Counted from the stretch's first letter, positions 33,016-40,979 are shown. The stretch is DNA of 50,434 nt from Ga0074130 sp964499485 (GCA_964499485.1 CAZCLF010000017.1:1-50434); one strand, 5' to 3'. The notes: generated by a model from the letters alone, not told the origin. A program made the numbers and translations.

Positions 33016-33081
33016 ATACTTTTTGCGGGAAAACTTATCCGGGGAATCGAAAAAGTAATCCGCTACAACACACCCAAAGAA

Positions 33082-33336
33082 TCAGTGGCGACGACGCGGT
33101 GCTGGACCGCTGCGACCTTCAATATGGCGGAACATGATGCGGCCCTTGCTGATGTCATAGGGCGAGAGCTCCAGCGAAACCTTATCGCCGGCAATAATAC
33201 GGATGTGATGCTTGCGCATTTTGCCCGAGGTGTAGGCAACCAGCATATGGCCGTTGTCCAGTGTCACTCGATAGCGCGAATCCGGGAGAACCTCGGACAC
33301 AACGCCATTCATTTCAATTAGTTCTTCCTTCGCCAT
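33082..33336 (-). CDS. infA: Translation initiation factor IF-1 (long type)
   Basis: 84 residues from ATG 33334-33336 (MAKEELIEMNGVVSEVLP). The S1-type OB fold (GHMLVAYTSGKMRKHHIRIIAGDKV) is complete. IF-1 is usually 71-73 residues; this copy carries a C-terminal tail, HIEGRSGPAPRRRH. Betaproteobacteria often have two infA copies, one in the ribosomal operon and a longer one elsewhere; this looks like the second. It lies between two cold-shock genes, and a terminator hairpin stands only about 30 bases before its start codon. Confidence 0.95.
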   Translation of the reverse strand: MAKEELIEMNGVVSEVLPDSRYRVTLDNGHMLVAYTSGKMRKHHIRIIAGDKVSLELSPYDISKGRIMFRHIEGRSGPAPRRRH

Positions 33337-33365
33337 GCAGATACCTCCGGGTAAACACACAAAGA

Positions 33366-33391
33366 AAAAGCCCGGCATGCGCCGGGCTTTT
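33366..33391 (-). terminator. Terminator after csp copy 2, directly before infA
   Basis: AAAAGCCCGGC (33366-33376) pairs with GCCGGGCTTTT (33381-33391) around ATGC. On the minus strand a U-tract (TTTTTCTTT) follows. It lies 71 bases after the csp stop and its U-tract ends about 25 bases before the infA ATG. Confidence 0.8.
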
Positions 33392-33461
33392 CCGGTGGGG
33401 CAGGAGTCACCGCGAGGGCGGTCTTACCCCGGGAATGCAGGCTAGGCCTGCAGACCACGTA

Positions 33462-33668
33462 TTAGTCAGCAGCGCGGATGTTCGCGGCTTGCTGACCCTT
33501 CGGGCCGGTCGTGATGTCGAACGACACACGTTGACCTTCTTGCAGGGTCTTGAAACCTTGCGATTGGATTGCGGAGAAGTGAGCGAAAAGATCGTCACCA
33601 CCGGCTTCCGGGGTAATGAAACCGAAACCCTTGGAATCATTGAACCACTTAACGGTACCTGTTGCCAT
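33462..33668 (-). CDS. Cold-shock protein (CspA family), copy 2
   Basis: 68 residues, one cold-shock domain with KGFGFITP and DLFAHFSAI. It is closely similar to the copy at 32641, most likely by local duplication with infA caught between them or by conserved pairing. The start ATG has AGGAAG upstream. The leader holds the same promoter and blocks as copy 1. Probably the copy whose transcript can read through to infA. Confidence 0.96.
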   Translation of the reverse strand: MATGTVKWFNDSKGFGFITPEAGGDDLFAHFSAIQSQGFKTLQEGQRVSFDITTGPKGQQAANIRAAD

Positions 33669-33846
33669 GTCTTGTACTTCCTATTCAAAAAAACAAAGAG
33701 GGGCTGTTGCCCCGTGAGGGCGAAGGTCAAGACGGCGGGGTGATGAGGGGAGAAATACCGAGGACTACAGAGGTACAAACCAGACAACAACGACACTACT
33801 TGAAAATCGCAGACCGCACTATGCGCCCTATTTGCATATTTTGCAA
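33669..33846 (-). promoter_or_regulatory. Promoter and long 5' leader of csp copy 2
   Basis: On the minus strand, TTGCAA (33841-33846) and CATAGT (33818-33823) are 17 bases apart, matching copy 1. GATTTTCAAGT (33798-33808) lies the same 9 bases downstream of the -10 region as in copy 1; CTGTAGTCCTCGGTA (33756-33770) is also shared. The predicted leader is about 140 bases. Confidence 0.65.
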
Positions 33847-33862
33847 ACCTTTTCGAGAAATA

Positions 33863-33895
33863 GGCTGCAAGCCTTGAAAGACAAGGCTTGCAGCC
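33863..33895 (-). terminator. Terminator of the pirin gene
   Basis: GGCTGCAAGCCTTG (33863-33876) is the perfect 14-base complement of 33882-33895, loop of five bases. On the minus strand TATTTCT follows. It starts 20 bases after the pirin stop. Confidence 0.7.
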
Positions 33896-33914
33896 ATTTC
33901 AACGATGCCCGATT

Positions 33915-34652
33915 TCAATAAAAATCCGGGCTTTCAAGCGGACGAAGGTCAAATACCAAGACTTCCGCGTCGGTTCCATCTGCAACAACGACGGTCTCGA
34001 CCTCACGCAATTTGAGGCCATCGCCCTCGGTCAGACGCACGCCATTCACCGTGACACTACCGCGGGCGACATGCACATAGGCATATCGATTAGTGCCCAA
34101 TGTCAGCGTTTCCGTCTCGTCACCATCAAACAGTCCCGCATACACGCGCACGTCCTGATGCACACGGATACTGCCCTGCTCGCCCGTCGGTGTAATCACT
34201 GCCCGCAACTTGCCACGCTTCTCAGCGGCGGAAAAGTGTGACTGCTGATATTCCGGAGTCACACCCTTGGTATCCGGCACTAGCCAGATCTGCAGGAAAT
34301 GCACGCCTTCGCTGGGTGAGTGGTTGTACTCGCTATGTGCAATTCCGGTGCCTGCGCTAATCATCTGCACGTCGCCCGGGCGAATCACGGAACCGGTTCC
34401 CATGGTGTCCTTATGCTCTAGGGCGCCTTCCAGTACGTAGGAAAAAATTTCCATGTCCTGATGCGGATGCATACCAAAGCCACGGCCAGGGGCCACGCGG
34501 TCATCGTTAATCACCAGCAGGTCAGAGAATCCGCGTTGCTTCGGGTCGTCGTAATGGGCGAACGAGAAGGTATGACGGGAACTCAACCAGCCGTGCTCGG
34601 CAATACCCCGCTCATTGGCACGGCGCAATTCTGTCTTGTTAATAGTGCTCAT
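33915..34652 (-). CDS. Pirin family protein (YhhW-like bicupin)
   Basis: 245 residues from ATG 34650-34652 with AAAGGAG upstream; the frame is open further but without family similarity. Pirin N-domain cupin with the metal ligands in GFGMHPHQDMEI and GIAHSEYN (His, His, His, Glu), then a second cupin-like half ending FDLRPLESPDFY. E. coli YhhW of this type oxidises quercetin in vitro; the natural substrate is unknown. It lies 56 bases behind a DoxX gene on the same strand; pairs of pirin and DoxX under a divergent LysR regulator are common. Confidence 0.93.
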   Translation of the reverse strand: MSTINKTELRRANERGIAEHGWLSSRHTFSFAHYDDPKQRGFSDLLVINDDRVAPGRGFGMHPHQDMEIFSYVLEGALEHKDTMGTGSVIRPGDVQMISAGTGIAHSEYNHSPSEGVHFLQIWLVPDTKGVTPEYQQSHFSAAEKRGKLRAVITPTGEQGSIRVHQDVRVYAGLFDGDETETLTLGTNRYAYVHVARGSVTVNGVRLTEGDGLKLREVETVVVADGTDAEVLVFDLRPLESPDFY

Positions 34653-34671
34653 GCTGTTCTCCTTTACGTTG

Positions 34672-34691
34672 CCTCTCCCCGAGGGGAGAGG
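34672..34691 (-). repeat. Short palindrome between doxX and pirin genes
   Basis: CCTCTCCCC/GGGGAGAGG with a two-base loop. There is no U-tract. It is of the CCTCTCCCC type that recurs as dispersed intergenic repeats in many genomes; whether it does so here cannot be seen from one copy. Confidence 0.4.
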
Positions 34692-34707
34692 GAGTGTCAT
34701 CTTTACT

Positions 34708-35127
34708 TCAAACTGCCTTACGGGCGCGGTAGGCATCCACACTCAGGGCGCCGCCGCCAAACGCTACGATCTGCAACAGGCCGCCAGCAATGGCGATGTT
34801 CTTGAAGAAGTGGATGAATTGGTTCTGGTCAGCCAGGTTGAAATGGAAACCAAACGCAGTCACCACACTAAATGCAGCAATCGCAGCAGCCACCAGACGG
34901 GTTTGGAAGCCCACGATCAGTGCGGCGGCCAAGACTACTTCGACAAACACAGCGCCGGCATAGGCCACTTCGGGGAAAGGCAGTCCAGCGGAGGCGATGT
35001 AGCCAATGGTTCCGGCCGGTGCCGACAACTTGCTGATGCCAGACAACAGGAAGATGGCTGCCAGCAGAACGCGCCCAGCGGTGGCAACGGTAGCGACGGC
35101 AGTGTTTTGATTGGTTTGTGTGCTCAT
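34708..35127 (-). CDS. DoxX family membrane protein
   Basis: 139 residues from ATG 35125-35127 behind AAAGGAATC. Four membrane helices, with the DoxX blocks GRVLLAAIFLLSGISKL, FVEVVLAAALIVGFQTRLVA and NQFIHFFKNIAIAGGLLQIVAFG. DoxX relatives are linked to redox or quinone functions, but this branch has no defined substrate. First gene of a doxX-pirin pair, divergent from the LysR-type regulator at 35278. Confidence 0.9.
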   Translation of the reverse strand: MSTQTNQNTAVATVATAGRVLLAAIFLLSGISKLSAPAGTIGYIASAGLPFPEVAYAGAVFVEVVLAAALIVGFQTRLVAAAIAAFSVVTAFGFHFNLADQNQFIHFFKNIAIAGGLLQIVAFGGGALSVDAYRARKAV

Positions 35128-35221
35128 GATGATTCCTTTCATATTGGGTTGAGGTTGTCGGTCACTGGTGTGTGTTCCATTGCCGCAACCGATGGACGAA
35201 CCTTACTGTCGCCTCAAAATC

Positions 35222-35266
35222 CAATAAAGCACCTACAATGCGTTTAACTGTCAATCAATAAAGGAC
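35222..35266. promoter_or_regulatory. Direct repeat in the doxX-lysR intergenic region
   Basis: CAATAAAGCAC (35222-35232) and CAATAAAGGAC (35256-35266) are near-identical and 34 bases apart, about three helical turns. TGTC (35249-35252) and GACA (35264-35267) frame the second copy as a partial palindrome. The region separates a LysR-type gene from its divergent neighbour, where LysR regulators normally bind, so these are candidate operator half-sites. Confidence 0.4.
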
Positions 35267-35277
35267 AATCGCGCGCG

Positions 35278-36168
35278 ATGAATCAGCTCGAAGATATGCA
35301 GATATTCGTTGGAACCGTTGATGCGCAAAGCTTCACGGCGGCGGCCGACAAGCTCGGCCTGTCTAAGCAGTTCATTAGCCGGCGCATCATGGCGCTGGAA
35401 GAACGGCTGGGGGTGCGCCTGCTCAACCGCACCACGCGCAAACTGAGCATCACCGATGCCGGCCTCGCGTACTACGAGCGCGCCCACAAAATCATCGACG
35501 AGGTGCAGGAAGCCGAGCAGATGGTCAGCAACCGCAATGCCACCCCCCGCGGCACCTTGCGCCTCTCGGCACCCATGTCATTCGGCACCCTACATCTTGG
35601 GCCGGCCATTGCGCGCTTCATGGAGCAGTATCCAGAGGTGCGTATAGAACTCGATTTGAGCGATCGCTTTGTAGATATCGTCGGCGAAGGCTATGACATG
35701 GCCATCCGCATTGGTCACTTAGGCGACTCGTCACTCATCGCGCGGCAGATTGCGCCAGCGCAAATTGTCTCCTGCGCGAGTCCCGCGTATCTAAAGCAGC
35801 GCGGCACGCCACAAACACCGGCTGAGCTGAAGGACCACGACCTTCTGCTCTACGGCCATAACCGGAATGTCGAATGGACGTTCTGCGAACAAGGAAAACC
35901 GCTGCAAGTGCCAGTCAAGGGGCGCTTACGCGCCAACAACGGGGAGCTGGCATGCGCTGCGGCAATTGCAGGACTGGGGATCGTATTGCTACCGACCTTC
36001 ATTGTCGGCAATGCACTGCGCGAAAAGAAACTTGTCACACTGCTGGATGCTTGGGCACCGCTACCGCTGACGATCTATGCGGTTTATCCGCAACACCGCC
36101 AGTCGTCGCTGGTAGTCAAAACGTTGGCCGATTTTCTACGCAATGCCTTCGGCAAGACCAACTTCTGA
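35278..36168 (+). CDS. LysR-type transcriptional regulator
   Basis: 296 residues. N-terminal winged helix-turn-helix (MQIFVGTVDAQSFTAAADKLGLSKQFISRRIMALEERLG), then NRTTRKLSITDAGLAYYERA and a two-lobed substrate-binding domain from residue 90. It belongs to the subgroup with RLSAPMSFGTLHLGPAIARFM, like DhcR/AaeR-type regulators. It diverges from doxX-pirin, which it probably controls together with its own gene. The effector is unknown. Confidence 0.94.
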   Translation: MNQLEDMQIFVGTVDAQSFTAAADKLGLSKQFISRRIMALEERLGVRLLNRTTRKLSITDAGLAYYERAHKIIDEVQEAEQMVSNRNATPRGTLRLSAPMSFGTLHLGPAIARFMEQYPEVRIELDLSDRFVDIVGEGYDMAIRIGHLGDSSLIARQIAPAQIVSCASPAYLKQRGTPQTPAELKDHDLLLYGHNRNVEWTFCEQGKPLQVPVKGRLRANNGELACAAAIAGLGIVLLPTFIVGNALREKKLVTLLDAWAPLPLTIYAVYPQHRQSSLVVKTLADFLRNAFGKTNF

Positions 36169-36194
36169 GGCAAGCAGCCTGCAGTGTTTTGGGC

Positions 36195-36608
36195 CTAATT
36201 GAGGCGCGATAGTCGCACCCACTCGATACGTACGCCGTGATCGGGGTCTGCAGTGATCAAGCGATCTTGGTTGAGTGCCACGATCTGCAATCGGGTCACA
36301 GGTACAGCATTGCGGCCGGCGGGGTCACTGAGCGGGCTGGCCTGTAGCGCCAGCAGCTCAAGCTCGTCGCGCAGCAAGGCCCAACGGCCACTGCCCGGGG
36401 CTTGGACCGCGGCAACAGGTGCACTGTTGCGGTTGTCGAGGATGTAGTCACCTTCACGTGTGAAGTGCAGCACGCCCTCGGCTGGCTTACCGGCCACCGG
36501 CGAGGCCATACGCCAGCTGCCGATGAGATGTTGCGCATAGTCGCGCGTGGGATTGTCAAAACAAGCGCTCAACCCGAAGGTTGCGACAAGCAATAGCAGC
36601 ATACGCAT
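36195..36608 (-). CDS. Small lipoprotein of unknown function
   Basis: 137 residues with a lipoprotein signal (LLLLVATFGLSAC, Cys near residue 16). The mature part holds the pattern LIGSWRM...GVLHFTREGDYILDN...WALLRDELELLAL, which looks like a small lipocalin-like or DUF-type beta barrel. No motif assigns a function. The start has AAAGGAGA upstream. It lies 64 bases behind the DedA-rhodanese gene on the same strand. Confidence 0.8.
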   Translation of the reverse strand: MRMLLLLVATFGLSACFDNPTRDYAQHLIGSWRMASPVAGKPAEGVLHFTREGDYILDNRNSAPVAAVQAPGSGRWALLRDELELLALQASPLSDPAGRNAVPVTRLQIVALNQDRLITADPDHGVRIEWVRLSRLN

Positions 36609-36671
36609 GGCGTCTCCTTTCGCGTCCGATTTATGGCGTCAGCCCGATCATAGCGCAAGAAAAAGCGGTGT

Positions 36672-37637
36672 TTACGAGGCTGCCGGGTCTGCCCAGGGCT
36701 GCGCCTCCATCGACACAGCCTCACCGACATGCGCAAACCAAGCGTCCAAGCCGCCGGCCAATGGCCGGGCGCGCGAATAGCCATGGCGCTTCATGATGCG
36801 CGTCGCACGTGCGGCCGACGCATCGTTAGGACAACTGCAGTAAAAGACAATTTCCTGATCCATCGGTAGATCGGCGAAGGCATGCGGGATTGCCTCCAGC
36901 TCGACCGCCTGTGCGCCCGGAATACGGCGCGTATCAGCAGACATCACGCTGCCGGAGCGTACGTCCACGATCAATGGCGCGCGACCTGCTGCGATGCGGT
37001 CACTCAGCTCAATCACGTCCATCCGGTGAATGCGCACAAAGCGCAGCAAGCGCTGCCGCTCAAGCCAGCGGAAAACGATGTAGAGACCGAGCAAAGCGAG
37101 CAGCACCAACACAGCGATCGCACCGATTTGATTCAACGCCAGCAGCACAGCATCGACTTGCCGATGCAGCATGATGCCCACCGCAAGCGCGGCACCCGCC
37201 CACAGTGACGTACCCAGGGTATCGAAGAGAATGAAACGACCAGCTGGCAGACGCATGGCACCAGCCAGTGGCGAGGCAACCGAGGACAAGCCCGGAATAA
37301 AACGGGCCACTAGCAAGGCGGCGACACCCCAGCGTAAAAAGGTTTTCTCAGTACGACGTACGCAAGCATCTGGCGACAAGGTAATGCGGCACATCAACCC
37401 CAAGATACGCACACCAAAACGGCGACCCGCGAGATACCAGACAAAATTAGCCAGTCCCGATGCCAACAAGGCGAGGATCAGGATCGTTTGCCAAGTGAAA
37501 TTCCCATCTACCGAAAGCGCCCCCGCGACCACCAGCGCAGGCACAGCCGGAATCGGGGCGCCCAGTTGCTCTAACAGCACATTGAAAAAGACCAATAGTG
37601 GTCCGTGCTGCTCAAACAAGTCGATCAGATGCTGCAT
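36672..37637 (-). CDS. DedA-family membrane protein fused to a rhodanese domain
   Basis: 321 residues. Residues 1-200 are a DedA/SNARE-associated membrane domain (LLVFFNVLLEQLGAPIPAVP, then RFIPGLSSVASPLAGAMRLP, the conserved DedA arginine-proline block). Residues 210-315 are a rhodanese domain (VDVRSGSVMSADTRRIPGAQ) with the catalytic cysteine loop present: YCSCPNDASAARA. DedA proteins are implicated in lipid flipping and proton-motive-force-dependent resistance; the rhodanese would face the cytoplasm and could transfer sulfur. The fusion is known in proteobacteria, but its joint role is not. A 34-codon ORF stands just upstream. Confidence 0.93.
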   Translation of the reverse strand: MQHLIDLFEQHGPLLVFFNVLLEQLGAPIPAVPALVVAGALSVDGNFTWQTILILALLASGLANFVWYLAGRRFGVRILGLMCRITLSPDACVRRTEKTFLRWGVAALLVARFIPGLSSVASPLAGAMRLPAGRFILFDTLGTSLWAGAALAVGIMLHRQVDAVLLALNQIGAIAVLVLLALLGLYIVFRWLERQRLLRFVRIHRMDVIELSDRIAAGRAPLIVDVRSGSVMSADTRRIPGAQAVELEAIPHAFADLPMDQEIVFYCSCPNDASAARATRIMKRHGYSRARPLAGGLDAWFAHVGEAVSMEAQPWADPAAS

Positions 37638-37669
37638 GGCAGATTCGTTTCAGGGATTAGCGCTGTGGA

Positions 37670-37774
37670 TTAGGCAACTTCACGGTGTGAGAAGGTTGCC
37701 TGATTGGCACCCTCCACCGGGCGCAGGTTCCAGCTGCGGGCGGTGAGCTCAATGATGTTCTGAATGGTAGCCAT
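37670..37774 (-). CDS. Putative 34-residue small protein upstream of the DedA-rhodanese gene
   Basis: ATG 37772-37774 is preceded by CTGGGAGATCCCACT (GGGAG at suitable spacing) and opens 34 codons ending at TAA 37670-37672. The peptide starts MATIQNIIELTARSWNLRPV and ends in SHREVA. GC-rich third positions fit real coding. It stops 32 bases before the DedA start on the same strand, so both are probably on one transcript. I do not recognise the peptide. It could be a leader peptide or a small membrane-independent protein; no database support was available. A longer competing frame over this region (to 38055) has no start signal and looks non-coding. Confidence 0.5.
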   Translation of the reverse strand: MATIQNIIELTARSWNLRPVEGANQATFSHREVA

Positions 37775-38072
37775 AGTGGGATCTCCCAGATTGAATATCT
37801 ATTGAGCCACTGTAGCAAGGCGCTGGCCCAAAACAAAGATGCGCTTTTTGTTTTTTCTGTTCGCCTTCCACGAACAATTGGCCGTACTAATTCGCCGTAC
37901 AACACCCAGCGCATAGGCATGTCCGCGCCTTGCCTGAAGTCAAAACGGCAACAATGAAAGAGGGTATATTGCAGAAGCGTCGGCATTACCTGATTGAAAT
38001 AACTCGACATTCTTTGCCAACAACACGCGTGGCCTGCTGACAGGCCGTGTGGCACTGATTCACGGAAGCACC

Positions 38073-40979
38073 ATGGGTATTCGCAACAAAATCGCTCTGA
38101 CTGTCAGTTTGCTGTTCGGCGTTTTTCTTGCCGTCGCCGCAACGTTACTCATTCAGGCCAGCGAAGTTCGTATTCGCAACAGTGTCGTGGCGCAACAGAC
38201 CGCCTTGATCAAGGCGCTGACTTATGGCTTTGATCAACAGATCATCGCGCGTCACAAGAACCTGATCAATGTCGCCGGGAGCATGCCACGCGAACTCATT
38301 CGAAGCCCTGAGAAGCTGCAAGCTTTTATTTCAGAACAAATCGTACTTCCGAAGTTGTTCACCAACGTATTGGTATACGACGCCGACGGGACTGTGCTCG
38401 CTGCCTATCCGAATCCAGAAAAGTATATTGGCAGCAAGCGGCTTGCCGGAATGGAGTATGTCCAGCACACCCTGACTCATCGCGAACCCTACATATCCAA
38501 GCTCTTTGTCAGCCCAGTATCAGGTGAGCCTCTCATTGTCATGACAGCACCTGTATTAGATGCCAACGGTAAATTGCTTGCGATGTTAGGGGGTAGTCAG
38601 TATGTGCTACGAGACAACCTGTTTTCCGGTTTTGCTAGCAATCCAATTGGTAAGACAGGCAGTATCCAGCTGTTAACACGTGATCGCGTCATCATCTCGC
38701 ACACTGACAAGTCGAGACTCATGGAGACGCTTACTCCAGGTGCCAATCAAGGGATTGAAAAAACACTGGCTGATGGGTCGTTTGCCGGAGAAACGATCTC
38801 CAGTCGTGGCGTGCCCGTCCTGCTGACCATGCAAACCATGCAAAGCACAGGCTGGCTCGCGGGAGCCACTCTTCCCCTTGCCGAGGCCTACGAGCCCATA
38901 ACGGCGATGCATAAGCAAGGGCTAGAGCTTATTGTCATGCTTCTTCTTGTCCTGCCCCTGTTGGTTTGGCTGGTAACGGGGATTTTGAGTCGTCCGTTAC
39001 TTGAGTTGCGCGACAGCATCCTGAAAATGGCCTCGCAACCCGACGCTGAAGCCCTGCTGGAAATCAAACGCAACGATGAAATAGGCCAGTTGGCTGCCGC
39101 ATTCGACAACCTGACCACTGCGCGACAAAGTGCTGAGTTGTCGCTACGCCACCTAAATCGCGCCTTGCGCTTACTCAGTGACTGTAATCAAACGCTGATC
39201 CACGCTGAGAACGAGGAACATCTCCTGAATGATATTTGCCAACTGATTATCAAGACAGGAGGCTATCCCTTCGCTTGGGTGGCTTATGCCGATCCAGATG
39301 GAAGCATGAAGGCCATGGCCAAGTCAGAAGGACATGACGACTATCTGGCCCAACAAGTCTTCAATTGGAGAGCGGCGCATGACTGCCCAAATATTAGCGG
39401 TCAAGCCATTCTCGAAGGCAAAACACAGACCTGTAGCGTAGGAAATGTCACGGACAACCTAGCACCATGGCAAGCACTGGCACTTAAACATAACTTCTTC
39501 TCGGGCATTGCATTGCCTTTGAAAGATGAAACAGGCAATTTTGGTGTGCTTACCATCTATGCTGGCCGGATGGATCACTTCAGCGCAGACGAAGTTCTCC
39601 TCCTAGAGGAACTTGCAGCCGACCTGACCTTTGGCATTCAGACGCTGCGCGCACGCAAGGCCCATCTGGCAGCAGAAGAAGAGCTGGCCTTCCTAGCACA
39701 CCACGACCCACTGACCCGCCTGCCTAATCGACTGCTACTGAGAGACCGCTTCGAACAAGCAGTCCTCATGATGCAGCGTACTCAGCTACGGATTGCCATG
39801 CTTTTTCTCGATCTAGACAACTTCAAAGAGGTTAATGACAGCCTTGGTCACGGGGTTGGCGACGAGCTACTCATTAGTGTTGTTCAACGACTTCAAGTCA
39901 CGCTACGCGATGTAGACACCATCAGTCGCGAGGGGGGTGATGAGTTTGTCGTGCTGCTGACTGGTATCCAAAATATCAGCGACGTGAGCCGTATTGCCCA
40001 GAACATCCTCGACACCATGGCGCAGCCATTCGTTATCGGTGATCACGCCTTACATACCTCATGCAGCATCGGGATCAGCCTCTATCCGAATGATGGCGAG
40101 AATTTTGATGTTGTCCGCAAGAACGCAGATACTGCGCTGTACCGCGCAAAAGACAGTGGGCGGCGCAACTATCGTTTCTTCTCCGGGCAAATGAATATCG
40201 ACGCGCAAATGCGAATGCAGATGCAAAACGATCTTCGGAAAGCACTACGCGATCACGAGTTCCTGCTCCACTTTCAGCCGCAAATCCGCTTGAACGACTC
40301 TCGTGTTGTCGGACTGGAGGCATTACTGCGCTGGCAAAAAGGGGAAACGCTGGTGCCGCCCAATGACTTTATCCCGGCAGCAGAACACAGCGGGCTAATC
40401 GTGCCGATTGGTGAATGGGTGCTCAATACCGCCTGCCATCAGGCGGCTCAGTGGCAACAACAGGGACAGCAGGAGCTGGTTGTGGCGGTGAACCTCTCGT
40501 CGCTTCAGTTCAAGCACGGCAATATCATCGATACGGTGAATGCGGCACTCAAGAGCTCAGGCTTGCCGCCCCATCTTCTTGAGCTTGAGCTCACCGAATC
40601 GATCCTGCTGCAGGATGTATCGGCCGCGATGAAAATCCTTCGCGACCTCCATAATATTGGAGTCAAGTTATCGATTGATGATTTTGGTACCGGCTATTCA
40701 TCGCTGAGCTATCTCAAGCGACTATCAGTCGACAAGCTAAAGGTTGATCAATCCTTCGTACGCGACATTGCCATCGATAAGGACGATGCCGCCATAGTCA
40801 CCGCCATCATTCAACTCGGACATACGCTGAATCTCGAAGTCATTGCAGAGGGCGTGGAAACAGATGAGCAGTTGGCCTTCCTCAAGCAAACTGGGTGCGA
40901 TGAAGTCCAGGGCTACCTGTTTAGCCGTCCATTGCCTGCAACAGAGATACCGAGCTTACTCGCCCACCTGCAAAGGTAA
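38073..40979 (+). CDS. Membrane sensor with cache, HAMP, GAF, GGDEF and EAL domains
   Basis: 968 residues from ATG 38073 (MGIRNKIALTVSLLFGVFL); an upstream GTG at 38049 is possible. Helix 1, a periplasmic dCache-like domain (about 35-280, with NVLVYDADGTVLAAYPNP), helix 2 (LIVMLLLVLPLLVWLVTGI), HAMP, a GAF-like domain, then GGDEF and EAL. The cyclase site SREGGDEFVVLL is intact with an RDVD inhibitory site five residues before it; the EAL motif (GLEALLRW) and DDFGTGYSSLSYLKRL are intact. So both synthesis and breakdown of c-di-GMP are possible, set by a periplasmic signal. The last 24 bases overlap the convergent GGDEF-EAL gene. The 298 bases upstream hold no other plus-strand gene; TATATT near 37967 could be a -10 box. 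Confidence 0.95.
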   Translation: MGIRNKIALTVSLLFGVFLAVAATLLIQASEVRIRNSVVAQQTALIKALTYGFDQQIIARHKNLINVAGSMPRELIRSPEKLQAFISEQIVLPKLFTNVLVYDADGTVLAAYPNPEKYIGSKRLAGMEYVQHTLTHREPYISKLFVSPVSGEPLIVMTAPVLDANGKLLAMLGGSQYVLRDNLFSGFASNPIGKTGSIQLLTRDRVIISHTDKSRLMETLTPGANQGIEKTLADGSFAGETISSRGVPVLLTMQTMQSTGWLAGATLPLAEAYEPITAMHKQGLELIVMLLLVLPLLVWLVTGILSRPLLELRDSILKMASQPDAEALLEIKRNDEIGQLAAAFDNLTTARQSAELSLRHLNRALRLLSDCNQTLIHAENEEHLLNDICQLIIKTGGYPFAWVAYADPDGSMKAMAKSEGHDDYLAQQVFNWRAAHDCPNISGQAILEGKTQTCSVGNVTDNLAPWQALALKHNFFSGIALPLKDETGNFGVLTIYAGRMDHFSADEVLLLEELAADLTFGIQTLRARKAHLAAEEELAFLAHHDPLTRLPNRLLLRDRFEQAVLMMQRTQLRIAMLFLDLDNFKEVNDSLGHGVGDELLISVVQRLQVTLRDVDTISREGGDEFVVLLTGIQNISDVSRIAQNILDTMAQPFVIGDHALHTSCSIGISLYPNDGENFDVVRKNADTALYRAKDSGRRNYRFFSGQMNIDAQMRMQMQNDLRKALRDHEFLLHFQPQIRLNDSRVVGLEALLRWQKGETLVPPNDFIPAAEHSGLIVPIGEWVLNTACHQAAQWQQQGQQELVVAVNLSSLQFKHGNIIDTVNAALKSSGLPPHLLELELTESILLQDVSAAMKILRDLHNIGVKLSIDDFGTGYSSLSYLKRLSVDKLKVDQSFVRDIAIDKDDAAIVTAIIQLGHTLNLEVIAEGVETDEQLAFLKQTGCDEVQGYLFSRPLPATEIPSLLAHLQR

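Noticed and set aside
33082..33378. Longer IF-1 with 14 extra N-terminal residues
   Set aside because: The extension (MPGFFFVCLPGGIC) is translated from the terminator region and is unlike any IF-1; the ATG at 33334-33336 gives the conserved MAKEE start.
34672..34691. CCTCTCCCC/GGGGAGAGG palindrome as a doxX terminator
   Set aside because: There is no U-tract in either direction; I list it only as a palindrome.
37657..38055. Open frame of 132 codons on the minus strand upstream of the DedA gene
   Set aside because: It has no ribosome-binding site and no family resemblance, and it overlaps the better-supported 34-codon frame in another phase.
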